A model generated the notes under the pieces. That model was not told the DNA's origin. It saw only the letters and a list, made by a program, of their open reading frames with translations, and searched no databases. A stretch of 44,078 bases of DNA from assembly GCA_001771935.1 (NCBI GenBank), contig MERD01000085.1, positions 1 through 44,078 of the forward strand. Direction: 5' to 3'. Positions 9,145 through 18,328 of the stretch are shown here, piece after piece. Numbering within the stretch: the first letter of the stretch is position 1; each line of letters begins with the position of its first letter. The translations under genes were made by a program, and so were the position numbers. The DNA comes from Betaproteobacteria bacterium RIFCSPLOWO2_02_FULL_67_26 (lineage in GTDB: Bacteria > Pseudomonadota > Gammaproteobacteria > Burkholderiales > SG8-41).

Positions 9145-9972
9145 CTAGGCCGGGGGCGGCGGCGCCTTGCCGACGGCCTTGCCCCGCACCAGATCGTAGA
9201 CCCAGATGACGTACCCCGAGGCCCCGTAGCACGCGAACAGAAGGAACAGCATCTCCGGCAGCGTGCTGGAGAGCATGAACAGCGCCACGATGCCGAAGGC
9301 GATGCCGACCACCGCCGAGAACGGCACGCTCTTCCTCAGGTTGATGTCCTTGCCGCTGTAGAACTTGAAATTGCTGACCATGGAGAGGCCGGCGAAAACC
9401 GTCAGGCCCCAGGCGAGCCACTTCACGTCCGCGCCCTTGATCTGGTACTCGTCGAGCGCCCACACCAGGCCCGCCACGAGGCAGGCCGCGGCGGGGCTCG
9501 GCATCCCCTGGAAGAAGCGCTTGTCGGCGACGTCGAGCGTGGTGTTGAAGCGCGCGAGCCGCAGCGCCGCGCACGCGCAGTAGATGAAAGCCGCGATCCA
9601 GCCCAGCTTGGTGGAGAGCCACGGCCCCAGCCACTTCACGGTTCCTATGCCCGCGAAATCCTTGAGCGCCCAGACGTACACCACCAGCGCCGGCGCCACG
9701 CCGAACGACACCATGTCGGACAGGCTGTCGTACTCGGCACCGAACGCGCTCTGGGTGTGCGTCAGGCGCGCCACCCGCCCGTCGAGCCCGTCGAACACCA
9801 GTGCGACGAAGATCGCCATCGCGGCCTGCTCGAAGCGGCCGTTCATCGCCTGCACGATCGCGTAGAAGCCGGCGAAGAGGGCGATCGTCGTGAAGAGGTT
9901 GGGCAGCCAGTAGATCCCGCGCCGGGCGAAGCGCGACCGGATGAAAAGCTTGTGATCGCGCGGCTCGTACAT
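9145..9972 (-). CDS. pssA: CDP-diacylglycerol--serine O-phosphatidyltransferase
   Basis: A 275-residue integral membrane enzyme that makes phosphatidylserine from CDP-diacylglycerol and serine, the step before Psd. The CDP-alcohol phosphotransferase signature is seen as DGLDGRVARL then GAEYDSLSD at about residues 62-87, including all four aspartates. About eight membrane spans follow. It is of the Bacillus/betaproteobacterial membrane type, not the E. coli soluble type. The start is set at ATG 9972, which has GGGG 7 bases upstream; a TTG two codons earlier is possible. It lies 16 bases downstream of psd. Confidence 0.94.
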   Translation of the reverse strand: MYEPRDHKLFIRSRFARRGIYWLPNLFTTIALFAGFYAIVQAMNGRFEQAAMAIFVALVFDGLDGRVARLTHTQSAFGAEYDSLSDMVSFGVAPALVVYVWALKDFAGIGTVKWLGPWLSTKLGWIAAFIYCACAALRLARFNTTLDVADKRFFQGMPSPAAACLVAGLVWALDEYQIKGADVKWLAWGLTVFAGLSMVSNFKFYSGKDINLRKSVPFSAVVGIAFGIVALFMLSSTLPEMLFLLFACYGASGYVIWVYDLVRGKAVGKAPPPPA

Positions 9973-9988
9973 GCTCAAACCCCGGCCC

Positions 9989-10696
9989 TCAGGGCAACAT
10001 GGCGAGTATCGACTCGGTGGCGTAGACCTTGTCGCCCATCGACGCCAGCGGACGGGATTCCGGAGGCAGGTAGACGTCCACGCGCGAGCCGAAGCGGATG
10101 AAGCCGTAGCGCTCGCCGCGCGCGAGCCGCTGCCCGGCCCGCGCGTAGCACAGGATGCGGCGCGCGACGAGCCCCGCGATCTGCACGCAGGTCACGTCCG
10201 CCCCGCCCGCGGTCCGGATCCAGAGCGCCGTCCGCTCGTTTTCCAGGGAGGACTTCGAGAGCGCCGCGTTGAAGAACCGGCCGGGATGGCGCCAGGCGTC
10301 GCGGACTTCCCCGTCCACCGGGCTGCGATTGGAGTGCGCGTTGAACACGTTCATGAAGACGCTCATCTTGAGCGCGTCGCGCTCGAGATAGGGGTCGCGC
10401 GCGCGCTCGACCGCGACGATCCTGCCGTCCGCCGGCGACAGCACCGCCCTGGCCTCCTGCGGGATCGCGCGCGGCGGGTCGCGGAAAAACTGGATGTTGA
10501 AGAGCACCACGAGCCACGGCAGCGCCGCCCACCACGGGCCGGCCAGCCAGTGGACCAGCGCCGCGGCGGCCACCGCCGCGGCGATGAACGGCCAGCCCTC
10601 CCGCGCGATGATCGGATGCGGATAGGCGCCCGCGCCGTCCGGCGGGAGGCCGGAAGCGGGAGGCGTTCCCGTCAGGGTCTTCGACTCATCACTCAT
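9989..10696 (-). CDS. psd: Phosphatidylserine decarboxylase (short form)
   Basis: A 235-residue proenzyme that decarboxylates phosphatidylserine to phosphatidylethanolamine. It is the short archaeal/beta-type Psd: two membrane spans near residues 37-70, FFRDPPR, the catalytic region with [15 protein letters not shown], and the self-cleavage site in [12 protein letters not shown], where cleavage between Gly and Ser would create the pyruvoyl group. The start lies inside a 7-base tandem repeat, with GTG at 10699 and ATG at 10696 both in frame; ATG is chosen. Sits between ilvC and pssA, so phospholipid genes are embedded in an amino-acid operon, as in many betaproteobacteria. Confidence 0.93.
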   Translation of the reverse strand: MSDESKTLTGTPPASGLPPDGAGAYPHPIIAREGWPFIAAAVAAAALVHWLAGPWWAALPWLVVLFNIQFFRDPPRAIPQEARAVLSPADGRIVAVERARDPYLERDALKMSVFMNVFNAHSNRSPVDGEVRDAWRHPGRFFNAALSKSSLENERTALWIRTAGGADVTCVQIAGLVARRILCYARAGQRLARGERYGFIRFGSRVDVYLPPESRPLASMGDKVYATESILAMLP

Positions 10697-10712
10697 CACT
10701 CATCACCCATCA

Positions 10713-10713
<1 letters not shown>
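10686..10713 (-). repeat. Heptamer tandem repeat (GTGATGR)x4 at the psd start
   Basis: Read on the minus strand, four consecutive 7-base units (GTGATGG, then GTGATGA three times) begin at the last base of the ilvC stop codon and contain the psd start codon. Because 7 is not a multiple of 3, successive units place ATG and TGA in different frames. Confidence 0.85.
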
Positions 10714-11774
<1,061 letters not shown>

Positions 11775-12266
11775 CTAGGCTCTGAGCAACCGGTCGCCGC
11801 GGCCGATGCCCGAGGCGCCGGTGCGCACCGTTTCCAGTATCGCGCTCGCGTCGATCGCCTTGAGGAAGGCGTCGAGCTTGGAGCCGGTGCCGGTCAGCTC
11901 GATGGTGTAGTCCTTGTCGGTCACGTCGATGATGCGGCCGCGGAAGATGTCCGCCATGCGCTTCATCTCCTCGCGGTCCTTGCCCACCGCGCGCACCTTC
12001 ACCAGCATCAGCTCGCGCTCGATGTGGTCGCCGTCGGAGAGGTCGATCACCCGCACCACGTCGACCAGCTTGTTCAGCTGCTTCGTGATCTGCTCGAGCA
12101 CCTCGTCCGAGCCGGTGGTGACGATGGTCATGCGCGAGAGCGTCGCATCCTCGGTCGGCGCCACCGTCAGGGACTCGATGTTGTAGCCGCGCGCGGAGAA
12201 CAGGCCCGACACGCGCGACAGCGCCCCGGCCTCGTTCTCGAGCAGCACGGAGATGATGTGCCTCAT
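11775..12266 (-). CDS. ilvH: Acetolactate synthase small (regulatory) subunit
   Basis: A 163-residue regulatory subunit of acetohydroxyacid synthase. It has an N-terminal ACT domain (MRHIISVLLENEAGALSRVSGLFSARGYNIESLTV) that binds valine and an IlvN C-terminal domain. It activates the large subunit and gives valine feedback control. The ATG overlaps the TGA of ilvB by 4 bases, so the two subunits are translationally coupled. Start choice follows the family N terminus. Confidence 0.96.
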   Translation of the reverse strand: MRHIISVLLENEAGALSRVSGLFSARGYNIESLTVAPTEDATLSRMTIVTTGSDEVLEQITKQLNKLVDVVRVIDLSDGDHIERELMLVKVRAVGKDREEMKRMADIFRGRIIDVTDKDYTIELTGTGSKLDAFLKAIDASAILETVRTGASGIGRGDRLLRA

Positions 12267-13966
12267 ACCAGGATCATCTCCGACAGGCCCTTGCCCCCGG
12301 GCACCATCGGGAACACGTTCTCGGTCTGGTCCGTCACGAAGTCCATGAACACCAGGTCCTGCTTGCGCGAGAACGCCTCCTTCAGCGCGGGCTCCACGTC
12401 CTCCGGTTTCTCGATCTTCATGCCGACATGGCCGTAGGCCTCGGCGAGCTTCACGAAGTCCGGCAGCGCGTCCATGTACGACTCGGCGTAGCGGTTGCCG
12501 TGGAAGAACTCCTGCCACTGCCGCACCATGCCCATGTACTTGTTGTTCAGGTTGACCACCTTGATCGGGAGCCGGTACTGCTTGCAGGTGGACAGCTCCT
12601 GGATGCACATCTGGATGCTCGCCTCGCCGGTGACGCAGGCGACCGCCGCCTTGGGGTGCGCGAGCTGCACGCCCATCGCGGCCGGGAGCCCGAAGCCCAT
12701 CGTGCCGAGGCCGCCGGAGTTGATCCAGCGCCGCGGCTTCTCGAACTTGTAGAACTGCGCGGCCCACATCTGGTGCTGGCCGACGTCGGAGGTGACGAAG
12801 GCGTCGCCCCGGGTCACCTCGTAGAGCCTCTCGATCACGTGCTGGGGCTTGATGATGGGGCTGGCGCGGTCGTACTTGAGGCAGTCGCGCGAGCGCCACT
12901 GCTCGATCTGCGCCCACCACGGCTTCAACGCCTCCGGGTCGGGCTTCTCCTTCGACGCATCGAGCTGCCGCATGAATTCGCGCAGCACGTCGCGCACGTT
13001 GCCGACGATCGGGATGTCCACCTTCACCCGCTTGGAGATCGAGGAGGGATCGATGTCGACGTGGATGATGGTGCGCGCCTCGTTGAAGAAGTGCCTGGGA
13101 TTGCCGATCACCCGGTCGTCGAAGCGCGCGCCGATCGCGAGCAGCACGTCGCAGTGCTGCATCGCCATGTTGGCTTCGTACGTTCCGTGCATGCCGAGCA
13201 TGCCGAGGAACTGGCGGTCGGTCGCCGGGTAGGCGCCCAGCCCCATCAGCGTGTTGGTGCAGGGAAAGCCGAGCCGGCGCACGAGCTGCGCGAGCTCCTC
13301 CGCCGCCCCGGAGAGGACCACGCCCCCGCCGGTGTAGATCATCGGGCGGCTCGCCTTCATCAGCGTCTGGATCGACTTCTTGATCTGGCCGGCGTGCCCC
13401 TTGGTGACCGGGTTGTAGGAGCGCATCGAGATCGTCTCGGGATAGCGGAACGCCGCCTTGGCCTGGGTCACGTCCTTGGGGATGTCCACCACCACCGGAC
13501 CCGGCCGGCCGGTGGCAGCGATATAGAAGGCCTTCTTCATCGTGACCGCGATGTCCTTCACGTCCTTCACCAGGAAGTTGTGCTTGACGCACGGGCGCGT
13601 GATGCCCACCGTGTCGCATTCCTGGAAGGCGTCGAGGCCGATGGCGTGGGTCGGCACCTGGCCGGTGATGATGACCTGGGGAATCGAATCCATGTACGCG
13701 GTGGCGATGCCCGTGACCGCGTTGGTGACGCCGGGACCGGATGTGACGAGCGACACGCCCACCTTGTCGGTCGAGCGCGAGTAGCCGTCGGCGGCGTGCA
13801 CCGCCCCCTGCTCGTGCCGCACCAGCACGTGCTTGACCTTGCTCTGCTTGAACAGTTCGTCGTAGATGAACAGCACGGCGCCGCCGGGGTAGCCGAACAC
13901 GTATTCGACCCCCTCCTCCTGCAGGCAGCGCACCACGATCTCGGCGCCGGAAAGTTCCACGGTCAT
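12263..13966 (-). CDS. ilvB: Acetolactate synthase large (catalytic) subunit
   Basis: A 567-residue thiamine-diphosphate and FAD enzyme, IlvI-like, catalysing the first common step of branched-chain amino acid synthesis. The catalytic glutamate is in RHEQGAVHAADGYSRS; the ThDP/Mg motif reads TGEASIQMCIQELST, in which the usual aspartate is glutamate, as I recall for betaproteobacterial homologues. The start at 13966 (MTVELSGAEIVV) is the family one; an in-frame TTG 33 codons upstream is in the leader. A promoter is visible upstream. The gene heads the ilvB-ilvH-ilvC-psd-pssA operon. Confidence 0.96.
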   Translation of the reverse strand: MTVELSGAEIVVRCLQEEGVEYVFGYPGGAVLFIYDELFKQSKVKHVLVRHEQGAVHAADGYSRSTDKVGVSLVTSGPGVTNAVTGIATAYMDSIPQVIITGQVPTHAIGLDAFQECDTVGITRPCVKHNFLVKDVKDIAVTMKKAFYIAATGRPGPVVVDIPKDVTQAKAAFRYPETISMRSYNPVTKGHAGQIKKSIQTLMKASRPMIYTGGGVVLSGAAEELAQLVRRLGFPCTNTLMGLGAYPATDRQFLGMLGMHGTYEANMAMQHCDVLLAIGARFDDRVIGNPRHFFNEARTIIHVDIDPSSISKRVKVDIPIVGNVRDVLREFMRQLDASKEKPDPEALKPWWAQIEQWRSRDCLKYDRASPIIKPQHVIERLYEVTRGDAFVTSDVGQHQMWAAQFYKFEKPRRWINSGGLGTMGFGLPAAMGVQLAHPKAAVACVTGEASIQMCIQELSTCKQYRLPIKVVNLNNKYMGMVRQWQEFFHGNRYAESYMDALPDFVKLAEAYGHVGMKIEKPEDVEPALKEAFSRKQDLVFMDFVTDQTENVFPMVPGGKGLSEMILV

Positions 13967-14000
13967 TGGGCAAATGCGCGGGCAAACGCGGAAACGTGTA

Positions 14001-14029
14001 ACGTTACCGGTTGCGGCACCGCAGGTCAA
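14001..14029 (-). promoter_or_regulatory. Predicted ilvB promoter
   Basis: On the minus strand TTGACC (14029-14024) and TAACGT (14006-14001) are 17 bases apart, with a perfect GTAACGTTAC palindrome over the -10. The untranslated leader would be about 30 bases, with no leucine- or valine-rich leader peptide in it, unlike leuA. Confidence 0.45.
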
Positions 14030-14084
14030 GCAAAATATCCCTTTAAACAGCAGGATAGCGCTCAAGTTTGCGACCGACTGGAGC

Positions 14085-14114
14085 TTGGCTAGCCGATCGA
14101 TTGCTTGCTAAGAT
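14085..14114 (+). promoter_or_regulatory. Predicted promoter of the sigma-factor operon
   Basis: TTGGCT (14085-14090) and TAAGAT (14109-14114), spacer 18, point toward the sigma-factor gene. This would leave an untranslated leader of about 90 bases before the proposed CTG start. Confidence 0.35.
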
Positions 14115-14209
14115 GGCGCGGGCCCGGTGCGTGAAACGGGAGGCGTGCCGGGGGCCGTGATTTCTGCGCGTCGCAGCCACGACAACGCGATCGAACAAGG
14201 GCAAGACCA

Positions 14210-14776
14210 CTGGCTACCCGCAGAGAGCTTTCGGATTTCTTCGCCGAAGTCGAGCGCCGCGCCTACAAGCAGGCGCTGTTCGCAGTGCGGGACGACCATC
14301 TGGCGCTGGACATCGTGCAGGACGCCATGCTCAAGCTCACCGAAAAATATTCCGCCCGCCCGCTCCCCGAGCTGCCGCTGCTGTTCCAGCGCATCCTGCA
14401 GAACACCATCCGGGATTTCTACCGGCGGCAGAAAGTGCGCGCGTTGTGGACGATGCCGGTCTCTAGCCTGCTCGGCCCGGAGCCCGAGGCCGACGCCGAC
14501 CCGCTGGAAACTTTGGATGTCGCGGACGACTCCAAATTCTCGGAGCCCCCGGCGGAGCAATACGAGCGCTCACAAGTGCTTGCTTTTATTGAGAAAGCCC
14601 TGGAAAGGCTGCCGGGCCGTCAACGCCAGGCTTTCTTGCTGCGTTATTGGGAGGAACTGGACGTCGCTGCGGCGGCAAGAATCATGGGTTGCTCGGAGGG
14701 GAGTGTGAAAACGCACTGCTCGCGGGCAACCCGCGCCCTTGCGGCGCTACTCGATAAACAGGGGATCAAGCCATGA
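14210..14776 (+). CDS. Sigma-70 family RNA polymerase sigma factor (apparent CTG start)
   Basis: A 188-residue ECF-like sigma factor with region 2 (RDDHLALDIVQDAMLKL through QNTIRDFYRRQ, about residues 26-72) and region 4 (RLPGRQRQAFLLRYWEELDVAAAARIMGCSEGSVKTH, about 132-168), a helix-turn-helix for -35 binding. The conserved N-terminal segment RRELSDFFAEVERRAYKQALFAV is in frame upstream of the first GTG (14285), and no ATG, GTG or TTG occurs between the in-frame stop at 14132 and that GTG. The codon at the position where homologues start is CTG (14210), with AAGG 9 bases before it. I therefore place the start at CTG; GTG 14285 would delete much of region 2. It is divergent from ilvB and overlaps the next gene by 4 bases. 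Confidence 0.8.
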   Translation: MATRRELSDFFAEVERRAYKQALFAVRDDHLALDIVQDAMLKLTEKYSARPLPELPLLFQRILQNTIRDFYRRQKVRALWTMPVSSLLGPEPEADADPLETLDVADDSKFSEPPAEQYERSQVLAFIEKALERLPGRQRQAFLLRYWEELDVAAAARIMGCSEGSVKTHCSRATRALAALLDKQGIKP

Positions 14777-15162
14777 ACCAGCCGGAACAGGAACTGGCGA
14801 GGAAGATCATCCAGGTTCTCGACCGCGGCGTGGATCACCTCGAGCCCGCCGTTCGCGAGCGCCTGGCGGCGGCGCGCGCGTCGGCCGTGGCGCGCTATCG
14901 CGACCGGCCCGAGACGCTGCCGGGCCTGGCATGGGCCGGGCAGGCGGCGGCGCGCCTCTCCGAAATTCGCTTCTACAATGCCTGGGGTCTGATCGCCGTC
15001 GCGGCCATGGTGCTGGCGCTGGCGGGCATCGTGTACTGGCGGAGCAACGGCCCGGCCAGCGATTTCGCGGAAGTCGACATGGGCCTGCTGACCGACGAGC
15101 TGCCGCTCAATGCCTACGTCGACAAGGGCTTCGATTCATGGCTAAAACGCTCGCCGCGCTGA
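14773..15162 (+). CDS. DUF3619-family membrane protein
   Basis: A 129-residue protein with a cytoplasmic N-terminal helix-rich part, one membrane span (about residues 72-90, WGLIAVAAMVLALAGIVYW) and a short periplasmic acidic tail with TDELPLNAYVDKGFDSWL. This matches the betaproteobacterial family DUF3619, of unknown function. Overlap with the sigma gene (ATGA) and the single span make an anti-sigma role conceivable, but this is inference only. The next gene starts inside its last 25 bases. Confidence 0.8.
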   Translation: MNQPEQELARKIIQVLDRGVDHLEPAVRERLAAARASAVARYRDRPETLPGLAWAGQAAARLSEIRFYNAWGLIAVAAMVLALAGIVYWRSNGPASDFAEVDMGLLTDELPLNAYVDKGFDSWLKRSPR

Positions 15163-15650
15163 TCGTCGGTCTATGCCTCGCGTTCTCGGCAGCGGCTGCG
15201 CAGGTCAAAGCGGACACTAAGAAGAAGCCGGCCCGGCCCGCCTGGTCGGAACTCTCGCCGCAACAGCAGAAGATCCTCGCCCCGCTCGCGCCTCATTGGG
15301 ACACGCTGGACGCCTCGCGGCGCAAGAAGTGGGTCACCATCGCCGAGCGCTATCCCCGGATGAAGCCGCAGGCGCAGCAGCGGCTGCAGAAGAACATGGT
15401 CGCCTGGGCCAAGCTGACGCCGGAGCAGCGCAAGGCGGCGCGCGAGAAGTATCAAGTGCTGCGGAAGCTTCCGCCCGACAAGCGGCGCGAGGTCGCGGCC
15501 CAATGGAAGCGATATCAGCAATCGCTCGCCGCCCAGCCCGAGCTGTCTCCCTCGGATCCTCCGGCGCCGCCGGAGCCGCAGTCCGCCGAAGCCCCGTCAC
15601 CGGCCCCGGAAACGGCAACCGCCGGAAATCCGGTCCCGCCCGCACAGTAG
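15138..15650 (+). CDS. DUF3106-family exported protein
   Basis: A 170-residue protein with a signal peptide (MAKTLAALIVGLCLAFSAAAAQ) and a basic, helical repeat region in which WSELSPQQQKILAPL, WAKLTPEQRKAAREKY and similar phrases recur, as in the DUF3106 family. The last 45 residues are rich in proline, alanine and glutamate. Function unknown; periplasmic by the signal. It overlaps DUF3619 by 25 bases in another frame and belongs to the sigma-factor operon. Confidence 0.8.
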   Translation: MAKTLAALIVGLCLAFSAAAAQVKADTKKKPARPAWSELSPQQQKILAPLAPHWDTLDASRRKKWVTIAERYPRMKPQAQQRLQKNMVAWAKLTPEQRKAAREKYQVLRKLPPDKRREVAAQWKRYQQSLAAQPELSPSDPPAPPEPQSAEAPSPAPETATAGNPVPPAQ

Positions 15651-15671
15651 CGGCGCAGACAGTGCGCCGGT

Positions 15672-16163
15672 ATGCGCCCTGACGATGACAGCGGGGCGGC
15701 TCTGCGCGCGCTGCCGGCAGGGCTCGCGCGGCGGTGTTACGCGCTGGTTTACGAAGCGCTGCTGCTCGGTGCGCTGCTGCTCACCGGCGCGCTGCCCTTC
15801 GTCATCCTCGCGCACGGCGCCGATCACGCAGGGGCCCGCCCGGTGTTCCAGCTCTACCTCGTCGCGCTCGTCGCCGTGTATTTCGTCTGGCAGTGGCGGC
15901 GCGGCGGCCAGACGCTCGCGATGAAAACGTGGCGCCTGCGGCTCGTGACGCGCGACGGAACGGGGCTGACCTGGGGACGGGCCATTACGCGCTTCCTCTT
16001 CGTGCTTCCGGGAACGCTGCTGCTGGGCGCGGGATTCCTCTGGGCGCTGGTGGACCGCGACGGCCTGTTCCTGCACGACCGCCTCGCCGGAACAAAGATC
16101 ATCTTCGTTCCTGCCACCACATCATCCCGACCGCGACGGCCAGGAACATCGCGGTGGGCATGA
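15672..16163 (+). CDS. RDD-family membrane protein
   Basis: A 163-residue protein with the RDD fold: three membrane spans (about residues 25-48, 58-75, 108-128), the segment TLAMKTWRLRLVTRDG, and the closing LHDRLAGTKIIFV near residue 138. The function of small RDD proteins is unresolved, with transport or assembly roles proposed. The last 15 or so residues are encoded on DNA that is also the 3' end of lptG on the other strand (65-base overlap). Likely the last gene of the sigma-DUF3619-DUF3106-RDD operon. Confidence 0.82.
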   Translation: MRPDDDSGAALRALPAGLARRCYALVYEALLLGALLLTGALPFVILAHGADHAGARPVFQLYLVALVAVYFVWQWRRGGQTLAMKTWRLRLVTRDGTGLTWGRAITRFLFVLPGTLLLGAGFLWALVDRDGLFLHDRLAGTKIIFVPATTSSRPRRPGTSRWA

Positions 16164-17172
16164 GCGCGCTCGACGCGGGCGGCCAGTCGTTCAACAGGCC
16201 GAGATGCGAGAACAGCCGGTTCAGGAAGTGGAAAGCGACGCCGAGCATGATGCCGGCGAAGATCTTGGCGCCCACGCCCGCCTGCCGGCTCTGGAAATGA
16301 GCGAATGGCAGCGCCAGCACCAGCATGACCAGCACCGCGAGCGGGTAGGTGAGCTTGGTCCACAGCGCGATTTCGTAGCGCAGCGCCTTCTGCCGGTTTT
16401 CCTTGAGGTGCTGGGAATAGGAATAGAGGTTCCACGCGGACATCTGCTCGGGCTTGACCAGGAGCACGTTGATGAGATCCGGCTCGAGCACCGATTGCCA
16501 GCTGGCCTCGGGTATCTCGCGCACCGACGTTTTCATATCCTCGAAGCGGGTCTGGGTGACGCTCCGCAGCAGCCAGCTGCGGTCGCTCTGGTAGGCGCCG
16601 CGCTGGGCGTAGCTGATCGAGCGCAGCCGGTGCCCGCCATCGAACTCGTAGATCCGAACGCCCTTCAGCGTCGTATCGGGCAGCACCTCGATGACGTTGA
16701 TGAAGCTCTTGCCGTCCTTGATCCACAGGCCGGAGCGGAATTCCTGCGCCACCAGCCCGGTGATGGACTGCGAGCGCAGGCGTTGCGCGAGCTGCTGCGC
16801 CGGCGGCGCGATGAATTCCCCGACCACGAAGGCGAACACCGCGAACACGAGGCCGATCATCGCGAGCGTCGCCGCGAAGCGCGCGGTGGATACGCCCGAA
16901 GTCCGCATCACGGTGTATTCCGACCCTGCCACCAGTTGCGCGAGCGCAAACAGCGTCCCGATCAGGACGGCGACCGGGAACAGCTCATAGACATGGTCGG
17001 GCACCGACAGCGCCACGTAGACCAGGATGCGGCGTATCGTGTAGGCGCCGCGCCCGAGGTCCTTCATCTGCTCGACCAGGTCGAAGAACGCGAACAGCAT
17101 GACCAGCGCGGCGAATACCAGCGCGGTGGCGACGAAGATCTCGGTCGCGAGATAGCGTGTCAGCGTTCTCAT
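16099..17172 (-). CDS. lptG: LPS export ABC transporter permease LptG
   Basis: A 357-residue permease of the LptB2FG complex that pulls lipopolysaccharide out of the inner membrane. The N-terminal span block (residues 1-115, MRTLTRYLATEIFVAT onward), the periplasmic jellyroll domain (about 130-265) and the C-terminal three spans (about 270-355) are visible. The order lptF then lptG with ATGA overlap (17169-17172) is standard. Start chosen at the family N terminus. Confidence 0.95.
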   Translation of the reverse strand: MRTLTRYLATEIFVATALVFAALVMLFAFFDLVEQMKDLGRGAYTIRRILVYVALSVPDHVYELFPVAVLIGTLFALAQLVAGSEYTVMRTSGVSTARFAATLAMIGLVFAVFAFVVGEFIAPPAQQLAQRLRSQSITGLVAQEFRSGLWIKDGKSFINVIEVLPDTTLKGVRIYEFDGGHRLRSISYAQRGAYQSDRSWLLRSVTQTRFEDMKTSVREIPEASWQSVLEPDLINVLLVKPEQMSAWNLYSYSQHLKENRQKALRYEIALWTKLTYPLAVLVMLVLALPFAHFQSRQAGVGAKIFAGIMLGVAFHFLNRLFSHLGLLNDWPPASSALMPTAMFLAVAVGMMWWQERR

Positions 17173-18251
17173 GGCACGAGCCGGAACAGCGAGAACACGG
17201 TGAGGCGCCGGTAGAAGAGCGCGAGCAGGATCACCAGCATCACGGCGTGCACGCCCGTCAGCCCCGCCGCGAGCGAGATCCGCGACTGCGCGATCGAGGC
17301 CTGGGTGATCGAGAGCATGTTGCTGTAGGCCATGTAGATCAGCAGCGCCAGCACGAGGTTCATCGATCGCCCGGCGCGCGGGTTGACGAAGGAAAGCGGT
17401 ATCGCCAGCAGCGACAGGATCAACGCGCTCGCCGGCAGCCCGATGCGCCACGAGAGCTCCGCGAGATGGGGCGGCGTCGGCTCGCGCAGGAGATCGGCGG
17501 TCGGCACCGACTTGGTGGTGGGCGCGCGCGGCGCGCGCGCGTCCGCGGTCTCGACGCGCATCGCGTAGCGCTCGAACTCGTAAACCTTGTATTCCGTCGA
17601 GCCCGGCTCGCCCTCGTAGCGCCGGCCGTTCACCAGCACCAGGAAGCGGTCGCCATTGTCCGCGCTCTCCTGGAAGCCGCGCGCCGCCACCATCACCCCC
17701 TGCTTCCCGTGCTGGGTCGAGCTCACGAACACGTTGGCGACCAGGTTCTCGGTCCCGGAAACTTCCTCCACGAAATAGACCCGCTCGGCCTGGCCCGACT
17801 CGCGGAACACCCCGGGGGCCACCGCTGACACGTCATCGCGGCTGTCCATCCGGCGCCGGAACTCCTCGCTGTTCGACACCGCCCACGGCGACAGCACGAG
17901 CGAGAGCAGCGCGATCACGAATACCAGCGGCGCGGCGAACGCCAGCACCGGGCGTATCCACTGCGTGAGGCTCATGCCGCACGAGAACCACACCACCATC
18001 TCGGAGTCCCGGTAGCTGCGCGTGAGCGTCATCAGCACCGCAATGAACAGCGTCAACGACAGCAGCACCGGCAGGTAATTGAGGGTCGTGAAGCCGAGCA
18101 GCGCCATGACGCCGGTGGAGGTGATGGCGCCGCTCGCTGCCTGCCCCAGCAGGCGCACGACCAGCATCGTGATCACGATGGCGAGCAGCACCAGGAACGT
18201 CGCCAGCGCCGCGGTCGCCAGCTCGCGCAACAGTGCGTTGCGGAAGATCAT
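17169..18251 (-). CDS. lptF: LPS export ABC transporter permease LptF
   Basis: A 360-residue partner permease of LptG, with the same six-span layout and a central periplasmic domain (about 115-265). The N terminus MIFRNALLRELATAALATFLVL and the segment LGQAASGAI match LptF. The ATPase gene lptB is not next to it, as is normal. It is divergent from pepA across 77 bases. Confidence 0.95.
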   Translation of the reverse strand: MIFRNALLRELATAALATFLVLLAIVITMLVVRLLGQAASGAITSTGVMALLGFTTLNYLPVLLSLTLFIAVLMTLTRSYRDSEMVVWFSCGMSLTQWIRPVLAFAAPLVFVIALLSLVLSPWAVSNSEEFRRRMDSRDDVSAVAPGVFRESGQAERVYFVEEVSGTENLVANVFVSSTQHGKQGVMVAARGFQESADNGDRFLVLVNGRRYEGEPGSTEYKVYEFERYAMRVETADARAPRAPTTKSVPTADLLREPTPPHLAELSWRIGLPASALILSLLAIPLSFVNPRAGRSMNLVLALLIYMAYSNMLSITQASIAQSRISLAAGLTGVHAVMLVILLALFYRRLTVFSLFRLVP

Positions 18252-18269
18252 CGCGGGTCCGGATTCACT

Positions 18270-18297
18270 TTGACTTTTCGAGAAGAATACGTAAATA
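18270..18297 (+). promoter_or_regulatory. pepA promoter
   Basis: TTGACT (18270-18275) and TAAATA (18292-18297) with a 16-base spacer, in an AT-rich gap between lptF and pepA. Predicted transcription start near 18304. Confidence 0.6.
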
Positions 18298-18328
18298 ATC
18301 AGGAACCTAACTCGACATGGAGTCGCCA

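Noticed and set aside
13967-14065. 33-codon N-terminal extension of ilvB from a TTG
   Set aside because: Contains the predicted promoter and no family sequence; the conserved N terminus begins at 13966.
12428-14092. Plus-strand open frame of 554 codons opposite ilvB
   Set aside because: Antisense shadow of a conserved enzyme gene; composition typical of GC-rich reverse frames.
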